Part shown: positions 30,194 through 44,739 of the stretch, piece by piece
Position numbering within the stretch: the first letter of the stretch is position 1
Layout: every line of letters begins with the position of its first letter
Assembly: GCA_034620365.1 (NCBI GenBank)
Contig: JAQGEQ010000284.1
Coordinates: 248,001-312,000 of the forward strand
DNA: 64,000 bases
Reading direction: 5' to 3'
Source of the DNA: Pegea sp. RAD2-039
Lineage: Eukaryota; Chordata; Thaliacea; Salpida; Salpidae
Translations under genes and position numbers: made by a program
The notes under the pieces: model-generated
The model's input: only the letters and a program-made list of their open reading frames with translations
Told to the model about the DNA's origin: nothing
The model's database searches: none

Positions 30194-31400
30194 TTTTGTG
30201 GAAAAGTAAAAATCTCAAAAACATTTTTCCATAATTTTGAGGTTTAGTTTTGTGCGTGGCACGTTTAAAAAGAAATATCAACATGTGCAGATGATGTATT
30301 TCTCTCTTATTTATGTAAAACACAAAGACAATCTTTTTTGGCAACAAACATTTATTTTTTGTTTTGTCATTTTTGTGTTTTGCCGCAACCCTTTTATCGA
30401 ATAGTTATTCCCAATCTAACCAACAGTTCCCAATCTATTTCCTCCTTGCTAACAGGCAAAAGTGTTCAATAATGCCCCGATATCTTTACTTCCCGGCAGT
30501 TTTACAACATTCCTGCTGCATTACCAACTCATTACCTGAACATTCTAGTTATAAACATACTTAATGTGATACCAGTGATATTGGTGGGTTTAAATCAAAG
30601 AATTCTAGATAGAAATCTCTTTTTTCTTTCTTCTGATTGGTGAGTCACTAGACATCTGTTTTAAGTACTAGTGATTGAAGTTTTTTGCTGGCGTCTCCGG
30701 TGTATGTTTAGATAAATTCTTTGTCTCTTCCAACCAAAATGCTGCTTCTTCATAAATGTATATATCGCTCAGAAAGTATAATTCCCATTTCCGTTCCTTT
30801 TCGAATAAGAAAATTTCTACTTCCGTCTTTCTAATTTACGATTTCAAACTAATAAGTTAGCACCAGTTTGGAACCAGCTATAAATAAAACGAATTTTAGA
30901 ATACAGATCAAATTTTTCGATAAAAATTTAACTTTCTATTTTGATTCAGTTTCTATTTTTAGTAAAGTTCTTCACCGCTTGAGTAAAGAGAAATAAAAGC
31001 CTCTTACTCTGCTGTTATGTTCATCCCCTTAAAGTTTGATGATCTTTCTTCTCTTCTTGTAACTTAGTTGTTTATGTTTTCTGCTTTTTATCCTTTTTAA
31101 CACGATCTATCTTATCTGATGCGCACAAACTACTTTTGAAAGAAGCTCCCTCTACCAATAAACATCAGAAACTACGTATTGATTCGTTCATCTCTATTTA
31201 CTGCAGACATATGGTGAGTATCCTCATCCTCGTGATTTTTTGGCTCTTGATTCCAAACGAATAATCCGTAGCATCTGTTCACAGAAGAACTCTTCATTTT
31301 TTTGAAGGGTGTTAGAGAAACGGTGATGTGTAAATAAATAGCTAAAAAAATCAATAGTTGCTACAACTCTTAAAAAGTGCTGATGTAGAGTTAAAGACAC
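30194..31400 (+). other. probable 3' UTR and flank of the MARCKS-like gene
   Basis: Follows the TGA at 30191-30193. The sequence is less AT-rich than typical intergenic DNA here, with pyrimidine-rich stretches but no sustained reading frame. A long 3' UTR is the simplest reading. The poly(A) site is not clear. Confidence 0.35.
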
Positions 31401-34400
31401 ATCTTCCTGTTAGTTTTGAGGAATAATGAATTTGATATTACTCCCTTAGATTTCAGCTAATTTCATGGAAAGTTTTTGCTCACTTCATAAAGTCAATATG
31501 AGTTTTTAAAAAGTCACTTGAAAAGTCAGTAGCTACTTTGATTTATAAAAGTTTATCGATTTTTTCCTGTTCTCTTTATGAAATTGTTTTTTTGATCAAA
31601 TATATTTACAAGTTGAGTTTTAGATTTCAGTAAAATCGAAAACTTTAAATCCTTTTTTAACAATTTATACTCCAACTACTTTGAAAGGCTCGTTACTTAA
31701 AAAATATTTGAAGAAAACACATTAGTCATATATGATTTGGTCATATATTTGTTCATTTGCTTCAAAAACAATTTTAAATGTTTAACAGCTTATCAATTAC
31801 ACAACTTTTCACCACAAAGATACTATTTTCAAATTTTATAAACAAATTATGAGATAGAGAGATTGAAAGTTAGAGTTTTAATAGTCGAAGTAGTAGTTTA
31901 TGTGAAGCTAGCCAGAAAACAGTTTCACCACTTCTAAAATTTCTATGAAGTGATTTGTCAAACTAATAAAACCTGAAACCATTTGTTTATTAAAATAAAC
32001 TAATTTGTTTGCAAAAGTGGGTCTTGAATACCAAGTAAACAGAATAAGTAAACTTTATTCCATAGTCAGTAATTATAGTCCTATTCAATTGTATATCATT
32101 AAAAACTTATGTAATCTTGTACAAGGCAATACAAACGTCACAAGCTATGCCACTAACAGTTTGTTGAAGCATATTTGTCGGTTTTCTAAACTCTAACAAC
32201 TGTTTTGAATACCGAAAAGCATCTGCTGTTCGTCTGAACGTTTTTTAGCAAAACTTATTTGATTAATCGACTAGAATTTATGTAAGTGGTTAAATTATTA
32301 TGACTGTCAGTTTAACTTTTGATGTTGTTTTGATATTTATATTCAGCATACTTGATACAATTTTAAGATATTTCAGCAATTTAGTAGTTTCTTAGTATTT
32401 TTTTTTGTACAAAAGATAAATGAATAAATCTTTTAAGATTTTATTTTTATATATAGAAATAATAATGAATAAAATAATGATAAAATTTAGTTTTTGACAA
32501 GAATTTGATATTAAATTTATTCCTTTATAGTTTTTGTGATTAAAATTACATCTTTTATTAGATATTGATTAATTCTCTATAAAACTAAAGATGATAAAAA
32601 AGTTTGAAATAATTTCTTTATCATCCAACTTTGATATCTAATCAGAAAAACAAAAATCGTTTCTAATATTTCACTTTTATGAACAAATGTAATAAACTCT
32701 CAAATTTATGTTTTAAAAACTTTAATTGAAGAGTTTATTCAAATGTTTTTTTTACTTTTTTAAACAGTTTCTCACATACAGCAGTTCAAGATCACCTAAA
32801 ACGTCTTAATTTAAGCAATAAACTACATGATAAATGACTTTTCTAAAGAAATTATAAAATAATCACTGAATCGAGTCATGAAGTCTAGTTTACGTAAATT
32901 ATTAAGCTTGTAACATAATTTATTAAACGATATGGAATAATTTATATACATAAATACTACAAGCCTACTAAAAAAACTTTAAAATGTTTACAATAAAACT
33001 TTCGTTGACAAAATCTTTGATAATTTGTTCTTTGAAAACCATCAGACTCATAAAATTATTAAAAAGTGTTTCAATGAAATTTTCAATAACAATAAAATAA
33101 TTGAAATGTTATTCAAATGAAAATTATGTTTTCAAACTTAAACCAAATATCTGAAATTCATAATTATTCTCTTTCTAGCTATATTACAAAAACGTTTATT
33201 CCACAAAACAAAAATCTTTTAATTAATTTTTCTGCATTCATTTCGGTTGCTTAACAAAACAAAATATTTTTATTTCAAACAATTAAGTTTAAAACAACAG
33301 TTAAAAACTCAAAATTACTACTTTAATGAAATTACTCTGTTGACCTTATTAATACTACTAAAAGGTCACTGAACTGATTTATCTGGTTCTATTTAGACCT
33401 ATCATTATCACTTTTATTTTTGTTTGACATTAAAAAAAAGTTTAAAGTTTCTTAAATAAGAAAGTATCAAGTTGGATTTTGAAAATAATTAAAAAAAGTT
33501 TAAAAAGAACTTAAAAGTTGAAAACCAATGCTAAATGAAACAAATTTGTAGTAATTAACGTTCATTAGCGAGTTATTAAACCGTTTAATTACTCCAAGAA
33601 GCATGAAAATTAAGAAAATTCTTTAATTTAAGTGATTTTGATTTAAGAAAATTGAATTTAATATTAATGACTGTTAATATTTAAGTTTATTCCAAAAATT
33701 TTGGAATTAATTTTCCAAGATTTTCAATTTTTTGAATGATTCAAACTTTGATTATTTTTGAGAAAACATTTTTTTATGAAACATCTAAAATCTATCATTG
33801 GTGATAAATTTAGAGAATTTCATTTAAAAAGAGAAATATAATAATAATAACATAGAAGGAATTTTAGAAGAGAAATATATTTCCGAATTCACCAGATACT
33901 TCGACCATGATGAATTTTTAACCATTTTACAAATATTTTTAGAAGCAGAACAATTTATAGAATTTTAGTGAACGGAAAGTTGAAGCTAATTTTTTATCTT
34001 TTGATGTTTATGATTTTTACCTGATAACAAAACAGTACTCCTTTTTTTAAAACACTTAAAAGGAAATGTTTTCTTGAAACGAAATTTTATAAATTTAACT
34101 TTTATTTTGTTTAAAAAATAAAAAAAATATTCTTTTTAGATCACTGAAAATTAATCTAAAAGATATTTTCAAATGAAATATTTTTTGTTGATTATAATCT
34201 TTTCAAAGATTTTTTTATAAACATTTGCCTAAAATTAAAAAGTCAAAACATTAAAAAAGTTTTTTTACCATAAAATATTAATCATATTTCAAAAAACACA
34301 ATTTCAAAAACTTATGTCAAATTCTATTATAATTACTTTGATGTTTTACTTTTACATGATATATAAAAGCCAAACGTTAAAAATTATTTTCTGAAATATG

Positions 34401-37400
34401 AGGCACAAACATTTTTGCACAACAGCTTACCATTTGAGGTTTGGTTTTAGAACAGAATATTCAAAAACCTAAGCAGCAAAATTCTTTTATTTACTCGTGA
34501 ATTATTAATCAAACTTCTTCTATATTCATCATAACCACACGTTATGGCCAGTTACAAATACAGTTTCATTGTGCAAAAATAGAGAGATCAAAATATTTTT
34601 TTTGGTTTAAATCTCTGCAACTATTTTTTAAACTATTTTTTAAAACAACCAAATTGTTTAGGTTTTTTATAAAAAGAAATCTTGATAAGGTTATTTGATT
34701 ATATAAATATTTCCACAGACTTAAGTTTATCCTATAATATTCATTAAATTCTTATTTTCATCTTCGTGTTTTTAAATTATCGGTTTCTTCAACCGATTTC
34801 TGTTGCTTAGATTATACTTTTAGATAAAACATTGTTTGATCTTATTTTATTCTAATGATTGATTAGTAAATGTTTTTTATAAACCTATTGAAGTTGTAAC
34901 TTACTGATAATTAGCCTCAAAATGTTTTTGATAAATAGATGTTATAATTTATCTACTTATCAGAATGGTATTGACTTCAAGAAGGTTTTATTTCTGTTTC
35001 TTCTCAAAGAGTATTATAAGATTTTGTGACAAGTAATGTTAAAAAATCATTCTTGATTAAATATTTAGAAAAATATAAAATAGTTAGTTAATATTGGGCA
35101 ATAAACTTAAAGCTTTAAGTTATATTTAATATGTTAAAAGATAAAAAACTTATTAAAAAAAACTACTTTAAATCAAACTTAGAAAATCTTACAACAAAAT
35201 AGTTTAAAATCATTTTTTTTTCATAAAATAAAGTTTAGAAACAGAAATAATTTGAAAATTTTAGTAAAATATGATTACAATTCAATTACCTATAAATGGT
35301 TATCAAATTCTTTGAATGGCGTTCTTTATTTTGAAGAGGATACTGAACACGTGGGGTTATACTGAACCTATTCATAAAAAAACCTACTCATATCACCTTA
35401 GCAACACAAAACATAAACTGACAAAACATAAAAAACTGCTTCAATTTTCAACAATCTTAATTTTCTCTTTTATGATTTAGATTTTGTTTTTCATTTTGAA
35501 GATAATTTTAACAAATTAGATAAAACTATTGTGTTGAAAATAAAGGTTATGCGAGGTTTATCAACATAGTTATTCAGAAAATGCTTTTAATAAAATCAAT
35601 TTTTAAGTATTTGTTCAAAGATAGTTTTGAAAACAATAAGTATCTTATTCCTATGAAAATTTTTAATTTAAGATTTTTTTTCTAATTTCTATATTAGATA
35701 AACAACTTAATAAAAATCAAACAAAATAAATCACTCTTAAAGATTCTAATTTATAATTTTTTTATATTTTAATCAAGCATCGATGTACAGAATGATTTCT
35801 TCTTTTTTATTCTTAGTGTTATGGTTTCCTTTTTGGAAATAATAAGTCTATAAAAAGTTTTCAAATTACTCTATTTCTGCAAAAAAGAATGAGTTATATT
35901 GTTAAAATTATTTAATGAACATGAATAAGAATAAATCTAAAAGTTTTTAAAGCGCTGAAGATAAACTTTTTAATAACTTCATATAATTTCTGATATATGC
36001 TTGTAAGCCTATGTAAGCCAAATTGACATTTTTTAAAGTTACAAAGTTATCTACTTACAGTAAGAATCAAAATAAACTGGAGTTTGATTCCTAAGTATTT
36101 GGAATAAATTTTAATTGGTGTAAAGTTTGATTTTCGGAAAATCAATTTTTTAAATTTTACTACAATTTCAATTTTGATCAAAAGATTAAATTTCTTTTAA
36201 ATGAAAAACTTTTGAGAAAAACTATTTCTCGATTTTAAAAACAATTTTGTCTTAGTTTACTGAAATAAAGTTGATTAAATGTTATATAAAAAGGTTTTAC
36301 TACAAGCTAAATTGAGTTTTTAGATATTTATTTTTAAAATTTAAGATTTAAGATTTAAAAACTTATTCTTTTTTGCATTGCAACATTAACTTTTCAAATC
36401 TGATTTTGAATTAAATTAAAATATTTGTTTCGTTAAAACTAGCTTCAGATATACCCAAGATAAACTTCTGAGGATTTACTGAACAATTTTATGACTAACT
36501 ATTAAACAGATACTAAATTTTGAATGCAAGAAATTTATTTGTTGAAAATGAAAATTTCTAATTTCAACAAAACTTATATATAAATGTATATTGGTGAAAA
36601 TTGAACAAAAAGAGAAACACGAAAAATTCATTTTTTTTATTTGAAACTTTTTTTTATCGAGTCTCTTAAGTTGATCCAAAAAACTTCTATTTTTGCTAAA
36701 ATGCTTTTAAAAAATAAATAGTTATAAAATAGTTCTTAGAAAAGAAATTTTTATTATCAGCTTTTAGTTGTTTAGTTATAAATTAAAGAATTGATAAGAG
36801 AAATCAAAAATGTTAATTAACTTTCTCCACCTTTATTTTATTCGATTGATAAATTTCTGTTATCTTAGTATCTCAATAAACTTTATTCTATCAATACAGA
36901 ACTTTCAAGTGATATCATCAAGTGTTTCATCGTTTTTATATAAATTAAAATGATAATTGAAACTTCATATTTAAAAATGAAATCAGTGATTATATAAAAA
37001 ATTATGTAAAAGTTGTTGTTATCTCAGAATTATCCTCTAATAATTATTGATGAAATAATGAAAATAAAAACATCATCCAAAAGATATTTCAAGAGAGTTT
37101 ATTGATAATTTGCATAAAAACAAACAACAAAATTGTTAATTACTCATAAAAGTCATAGAAAGTATTCATTGAATTACAAATTGGTTTTATAGAAAAGTTG
37201 TCACAATTTGATGATACATCTTCTTCTCTTAAAATTTAGATAATTTGAATTTACTACATTTGTGCTGACAACATTTTTGTCTTTTTCTTTGTGTCTCACT
37301 TTTTTACAATTCTGTGTTTTTTTTATTAATAAAGTCTTCAATGTAAATTGGTAATAAATCATCTTAAATTGCAACAAATGATGAATCATTAAACATTTAT

Positions 37401-40400
37401 TTTACAACCAAAAAAAATGATTTTAAGCAAAATTTTTAGTAATATATCTTTCATACTAAAACTACTAACGACTATAAACTTATTTATCACAAATATTTTA
37501 CAATTAAAAAAAGCCTTTTTTTTATTTGATATTTTATTGTACAATATTGAATAAGATTTTCTGAAAATTTTATCGAAAATTAACTTTGTCAGCAAAAATG
37601 TAAATTATTTAAGGTCTGTAACAGATATCTAAGTGTTTACAAGTATAAAGAGATTATATAATCTTGCAAACTTCTTAATTAAATCACTTTATAATCTTAA
37701 CCAAGTTATTAAACAAGTTAACACTTCTTATTAATTCTTATAGGTTTAAATTGGTTAATTCACTAACTAGTTATATTTTCTTAAATACCTTTATTCAGCT
37801 TAAAAGTTTAATTTTAAGTTTCAACAGTCAACTCATTTTGATAATAAAAATTTACTTTCAAAAGATAGATTTAACTTTTTAATTTAAATAAACATTTTAT
37901 GAAAGAATTAAATTTTTACTATAAATTTAGAAGAACCAAGATATAAAGATTAATTTTATTATTTGCTATTATCAATCCATCATTATTTGATCTAAATTTG
38001 TTTTTTCACAATATTCAGAACAAATATGAACTAGAAAAAATAGGTCATTTCTAAAATAAACTTGTTTAAAATCAAGAAGTTTTAGTTTTTAGGTTAAAGA
38101 ATTTCTTAAAAAAGCATGTTTATTTAAAACTCTATTAGAAATTTGTCACCAACGACTTAAATATCAAAACTTTTAAGAATAAAACGTTTTTTTTATATAA
38201 CTTTTAATAAAGTTGAAATAGTTTTTTTTGTCACCACATTTTATAGCAGAATAAAAAGTTTTTATTGAATATGATAACATATAAGGTTGTGTTGGTGTTT
38301 GCAAGAGTAATTATGATAATTAACTCGCTGCGTATACTAATGAGTTAAAAATATATTTGTAAGATAAACATATAGTTGTAAATGAACAGTAAAACACAAA
38401 ATGTATCTTTAATACAAAATATTTTTAGATATAAAATCATCAGATTTTTCTACTTTACTATCTTCTTATTTTTACATTTATATAATTTTAAAAATCATCT
38501 AAGTTATGAATTAAGTTTTTGTATCTTTTTTTGTTTGTTATGATGTCGATTAATTTGCAAAATTTTTGATATACAATAAAAGATTACATTTCTTATTAAG
38601 CTAAATAAGTAACTTTTAATTATTTTAAAACTTTATTTTGTAATCAAATTAGATATAACATTTATTATTCTATAAGTAATGAAACAAAAAACACTTATAT
38701 TAACATTCTTGTAAATTAATTTCAAAAGTTTTATAGCATTTGTTTATTGTTATAAAAATTCATGATTCATGTCAACTTTAAACTTACACAGGATCGTAAA
38801 ATTTTTATTCGTCCCATTTAAAAAGTTTGCAATTTTACAAAATTCATTTATATCTGAGAAAGCAGTAAAATAAAACTGAGTCAATGAAGATATAATCAAT
38901 ATTTTTTATGATCGATCCAAAAAAACTCAAACAACCTTTTATAGGATTTTTAAAAAAATTTTCTGAATATTATCATTTGAAAGAAAAATCATCAAAAAAA
39001 TTGAATAAATGTCAGAAAAAGTCGTTTTTTTTTGAAACTTTAATTTGAATTGTTAAAAGTAAAACTACTTTCGGTTGCTAGGGTTGATTAGCTTTCAATA
39101 ATATGTTGATTAGAGTAATAAACATGATGCAACACTCAAAACTTGTCAGCAAGTTAGTAGTTGTTCATAAATCTTTGTATACTCAAACATTTTAAATCAT
39201 AATATATTAGAGTTACTGTTGTCTGGGCAAGACATTAAAAAAGATATAATTAAGAGAAAAACTGAGTCTGGTGAGTTTGAATAATCAATCTCTATTTGGA
39301 AATGTTGTGTTAAACAGTTCGTAGCCAAAAGTTGTCTACATACTAGCAAATGATTAATCTTTAATCAGACCACTGAAGACAATTAAACAGTCATAAAGAT
39401 ATTTTTATCACCTTAATTTATCTAACTATGCTTTAATTACAACTTATTTAATCGACAACTTAAATATTTATTACAACCATGGTTTTGTGCACAATATATA
39501 TTTATTTCTATTTAACAATTCTTTCATAAGATATAATTCAATTTAAATTTGATTTTTAAATATCGAACAAATGTCTTTGAAGAGATGATATGTAATTGTT
39601 ATTGATATTTTTAGCAGAAGTTACTGCTTTGCTGACAAATAGAATAATACAATCTATGACAATAAACATTTTTTGTATAAAGATAAGATTTATTCTTTTG
39701 TGAGAAAGATTTCTTGAATATAGATGTCGGCTTAAACCGTTTTTTTGTAAGTTCATCTTGAACAGTATTAATATAAATCGCTATTAAAAAGCATTTCTTT
39801 GTTTTTAAAACTAATAAATATCTTTTTTTAGATCTAAAACTTTATTAGAAGTAAGAGGCTTTTGGAATTATCCTTTTTAGGCGATAAATAAATTGAGCAA
39901 ATATTTAGATTGAATTATGATGCTGTATTTAAACAGCTACTAAAGATATCCTGAATGATTTTAGAAAAGAGTAATTTTACTGATTTGGTAAATTTCTAAT
40001 TTGCTGAAAATGTTACACTATTAAGAAAAAAGTTTTAAAATCTGATAACACAAAGTTAATATGCTTTTAAAAAGATGAAATTTTTCAAACATGCAAATTT
40101 TATTGGTTTACTTTTCTATCAATTTAGAAAACAAGCTAGAAATTTGCTTCTGTAGCATTTGCATTTTAGTATTTTTGAAACTAATTTTGAATGATTTAAG
40201 TCTAGATTTTTTCTATTTAGGTTTTGGTATAATTAACATATAATCGAAAAACTTGAAAAAGAGATTTACTTCTTATAAGAATCAAAGTTCAATTATTCGG
40301 ATAATATCTTGAATAAACACCAATAAATTATTTTATAATCACTTCACAAAACAGAATCTGTTTACGTTCAAATACATTAACTAGGACAATAAATTAGCTT

Positions 40401-41040
40401 TTATGAGTAACTAATCCAACTTAAAACTAATTAGCTAAACAATTATGTCATATTTTAGTAATCTAATTATCTAAATAGTTTTTGTAAACTACTTTTTGTC
40501 ATTAACATTTACCATTTATCTTAATAAGCTAATAAGTTGATCTTAACAAGTTTGATGTTGATGGTAACGTCATATGTAGTTTAACCATTTAAGGTAAGTT
40601 ATGATAAAACCATTTCAAATAAGATTCATTTTTCGATCATGACAAAATTTACTAAAAAAAGATTCCAACTACAAAATTGTTTCTCAACATATTTATGGTT
40701 TTGTGGAGAGTTTTAAAGACACAGTTTTAGCCTGTAAAAGATCAACGAATGTTGTTCAAAGTTTAATTTTAGCAAAATACAACAAATTTTAACAAGAAAA
40801 AAAATACTTTTTATTAATTACGAACTTTCATAAGTTGAAATGATCAAGTTTTAAGTTTTTCGACTAAATAATTATTTATGGTACACTAAAACACTTGTAT
40901 GACTTGCGCAGTACTTTCTGTCAAAATTCTGATTTCACTACATAATTATACTAAGAGATTTTTAAGGTAATTTGTCATGTAGTAATTAGAATGTAATTAA
41001 GATAATTTGGAATGCACTTACAGCTTGTAATAGCAAATCT
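31401..41040. other. 9.6 kb AT-rich region, no supported gene
   Basis: Short open frames only, all of low-complexity AT-rich composition, without paired splice sites that extend them. No RNA gene or recognisable mobile element was seen. Confidence 0.4.
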
Positions 41041-41055
41041 GTAATTGGTAGCTGT

Positions 41056-41395
<340 letters not shown>

Positions 41396-42550
41396 CAATA
41401 AATGCGAAGGACGGTGCTCGAAGAGAGCTCCTCTCGCTAACACATATTCTCACGAATAACATCTATTACATTAGAAATATAGAAAGCAGAAGATGTAACC
41501 CATGGCATTTCAGTAGTCCTCAAAGCATATAACAATCAACAATTACATGGAACTACAATAACCTTAAAAAAAATCATAGTTTAGAAATGATAATGTTGGC
41601 GATATTATAACGGTTCAACTTCTTTTTGGACAACGCGAGCGACTTCGACATGACAATGTCTGATGGCAGCTTGTTCCATGTACTAATTGTGCTGTATGAG
41701 AAAAAAGTTGTTCTGATTAACTTAATCAAAAGATTGATAAGGAAGTATACATCCTTAAAATTAACAGTCTTTATAATAAGGTAGACAAGGTTGATTGACT
41801 TTGCAAAGATTTTGGAAACATAATTATGCCATTTAAAGTCAGACGATATGGTAATGCCGAGGTCTAGGACCGAAGATATTCGTTGAATAATAAATCCATT
41901 GATGGAATATTAGTTCAAGGAATTTGCAGTTGGTTTAAGAGAAAAAGTTATAAGTTCAGACTTTGTGGACTGGATTCTGAGCTGCCAATTCGTAGACCAG
42001 TCTTCTACAGTGTGTAGTGTAGTTTGAAGTTTTGAAGGATTACAAGATATTATCTTAATGTCATCTGCATACTTAAACAAACTGACATCATCTACTGTTA
42101 CTAGTCTTCTGATGAGGTCTTCAATGAAAATTAAAAAGAGAAGGGGACCCAGAACAGAACCCTGAGGAACACCACTAGTGATTTGACTAGAAGTAGATAA
42201 AGATCTTTCTGCACGAGTCTGTTGGGTTTTAACTGATAAGTAATCTTCAGTCCACTGTAAGATAAAGCTGTTGATTTTTAGCAAAATCGAGGTGTATGAA
42301 GTCACAAGGAGTATTACATTCATAATAGGCTGTAAGCTCATTAAGAAAAGTGAGATATTGAGTCAGGGAAGATCTCCGTTTCACAAAGGCATGCTGGACA
42401 TCAGATATTAGATGGTGCTCCATCAAATGACTGGTCATATGATTGTGAATGATATGCTCTTGAGTTCTGCAAATAACTGAAGTCAGCGAAACTGGTCTGT
42501 AGTTAAATGCAGTGTTTCTGGGACCCTTTTTATAAATTGGAGTCAATTTG
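41396..42550 (-). mobile_element. truncated CR1-like non-LTR retrotransposon
   Basis: Seen: about 1.15 kb on the minus strand. 42546-42247 encodes the front of a reverse transcriptase (TPIYKKGPRNTAFNYRPVSL, then VQHAF.KRRSSLTQYL and HLDFAK). 42341-41910 encodes the palm core SGVPQGSVLGPLLFLIFIEDL, then FKYADDIKIIS and a C-terminal KSELITFSL. About 500 bp of 3' UTR follows, ending CGCATTTATTGTAAATAAATAAA. Known: YADD and SGVPQGSVLGPLLF are standard non-LTR RT motifs, and CR1-group elements lack poly(A) and end in short tandem repeats. The endonuclease domain and the 5' part are missing (5' truncation near 42,550). The segment between LDFAK and the palm is deleted with a frameshift, so the copy is dead. 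CR1-like is the best clade guess; a related Jockey-group clade is possible. Confidence 0.9.
41910..42546 (-). pseudogene. reverse transcriptase fragment, deleted and frameshifted
   Basis: Two overlapping minus-strand frames carry separate parts of one RT. The first holds RT blocks 1 to 3 up to the first catalytic region (HLDFAK) and then runs into unrelated residues and a stop. The second starts at INSFILQWTEDYLS and keeps SGVPQGSVLGP and YADD. The join has lost about 30-40 codons after LDFAK, including the usual AFD block with its catalytic Asp, and changes frame. The copy cannot give an active enzyme. Confidence 0.88.
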
Positions 42551-43375
42551 AAGTGATAGAAAAGAAAGCTGAAAAACTACTTTTACAGATACTAATAAAA
42601 TCTTTCCAGAAGTATTTTCTCAGACTACATCTCAGACGTTTTATTTATGATAATATTAGGGGCCTGCTTTGGTTGAGAACAGCCAAGAAATACTTTGACG
42701 GATGATATTAAAAATGCAGCAAAATAGAAAAGAAAAAGTCTTTAAGGTTTCTTTTTATTACTAATATGTGATTATCTAATTTTCTATGATTTAAAAATCA
42801 ATTAGGTTTGTTGTATTACATTTTCATATCTAAATTTTGCATATTTTTGTTCAAGAGGTTGATGTAAGTTAGCAAGAATATATTTCCGCTAAGCAACGCT
42901 AAGGAGTAAAGTTTAGCAAGTTATTTAGGAATAGCACTTTAAGATCATTGCATTTCGTGCTTGAGGTGGTTTTGCTATGAAGTCACGTATAAAGTCGAAT
43001 GCTTTGAGTACTGTTGTCGAAGAATCGTGCAAATATTCTGCTTAATCTTAATAATTTTAAGAAACCATATTTGCTAAGAATAAGATCTGTCCAATTTGTC
43101 ACTCGCAGCCACGTGTTGAATAAATGAGATCAAATATTAATGAGATAAAAATTGTTGATAAACTTCTATCAAAAAAGATACCAAATATAGACTAACAAAA
43201 GAATCGAAAACTGTTTGCAAAGTGTAGATATTAGAAAGTTTAAGATAAACTTAATATAACTAATCTTTAAAGTTTATTTTTGAAATTGAAATATTTAGGA
43301 AATCGGTTATTCATTGTAAAAGCGATAGTCGAGTTCCACTTAAATGCTTTAAAGCGGTCAAAATTTGTGGAAAAA

Positions 43376-43450
43376 CTTTATTTATTTATTTCAATAAATG
43401 CGGAGGAGGGTGCCTGAAGAGAGCACCTCTCGCTAACACACATTCTCACA
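43376..43450 (-). mobile_element. second 3'-end scrap of the same retroelement
   Basis: The plus-strand sequence tttatttatttatttcaataaatgcgg and the following GCCTGAAGAGAGCACCTCTCGCTAACACACATTCTCAC region closely match the 3' end at 41,396-41,455. It is a heavily 5'-truncated insertion of about 70 bp with only three to four tail units. It shows the starting state of the long microsatellite next to the first copy. Confidence 0.85.
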
Positions 43451-44516
43451 AATATATAATTAGAAAAAAACGTATTCACAAAGCTAGTTTTAGTAAATTC
43501 TTTCCTATAAATTATTTATATCGAATAATTTTTACTAATTTGAAATAATAAACTTTTATTTGATTACTAAAAAGTATTCTTTTTGTAAAATTAGTAATTC
43601 TTTGTGATATAATCAAAGGATTTTTAATTCATAAATTCAAAAGTGTTTAATTTTTGTAGTAAGTGGTTTTTTTTTAATTCTTATTATAGGATGTCAAATT
43701 TTTACCAAATAAATTTTGAGGTTTACCTTTGCAACAGAAATTCTTACAATTTAAAATTTTTTAAATTTAAAATGTCACCAAATATTAAAAATGTCAAAAT
43801 TTCTTTTAGAATAAATAAGAAAATACATTTTCACAGAATTGTCTAGCTTTAAATAGTTTGGTGAAAATATTTCAGTATTTGATTGAAAGCTCTTAATTAA
43901 ATTTTTTACGGAGTTCATATTACAACATTCCTGAAGTTGATCATGTAGCTGGTATTAGGTCGGATAAGTTCTTTGTTTCATTTTTTATAATTTCATGGAA
44001 GCTCGAATACTCATTAAATGAGTCTTAGAAACAAATCACTTTTTATTCTTGCATCAAATTGTCTTTTATGATTTAAAAAGATTTTAAGTTGGTTTGAAAA
44101 TAAATGTGATATGAGGTCCAAGACACAAATGAGTTCAAGAAAACTCAGTTATTATCAAAAATAATGAAAGAATTATATAATAAATCAATCTAACTCGATT
44201 TATTAATGAAAATATTTTTAATAATGTCAATATGTTTATTTGATTACCTAATACTTGAGTATAATTAAAATAAATTCAAATCAAATTAATTTATTAGAAA
44301 ACTCTTTGAAAAGATAATATTCTGATTTGAGTTTAACAGATTTTTTCTTTCATTAAAACTGTTTCAAATCATTTTAAACAACCTTTTGGAGATAAACTTT
44401 TCTATTTCAAATTTCAATATTCCATAAATTATTCTTTTGTAAACTCACCAATAAGTTAAGTAAATTATTAAAAACAATTTATTTATTGACTCTTTCTTAT
44501 TTTCTTATTTACACAA

Positions 44517-44590
44517 ATCTTAAATGAACTTACTTTCACAACCATTGGTACTGTTAAAGCCAAAGAAGCCATTATCACTGACCTTGAGTA
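44517..44590 (-). CDS. possible orphan exon, two competing frames
   Basis: On the minus strand a good donor (GTAAGTTC) closes an open stretch. One frame gives DNGFFGFNSTNGCE and ends in phase 1, reminiscent of an EGF C-terminal half and of the phase used by the neighbouring peptide gene. Another frame starts with an ATG and reads MASLALTVPMVVK, like the start of a signal peptide, ending in phase 0. No partner exon was found on either side, so this is only a candidate. Confidence 0.2.
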
Positions 44591-44739
44591 AAGTACATTT
44601 TTATCAACGCTGTCTCTTAGGTTTATTGTATTACTAAATATATTACAAATAGAATCTAATCATCTAAACGCTGGTTGAAATTTCTTGAATATTTGATAAT
44701 GATGATTCTACTAGTAGTTTGATGATTGAAATCTTGTTT

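Noticed and set aside
42109..42135. CTGATGAG followed by GAAAA, like a hammerhead ribozyme core
   Set aside because: It lies in the reverse-transcriptase coding sequence, on the opposite strand, and the flanking stems do not pair.
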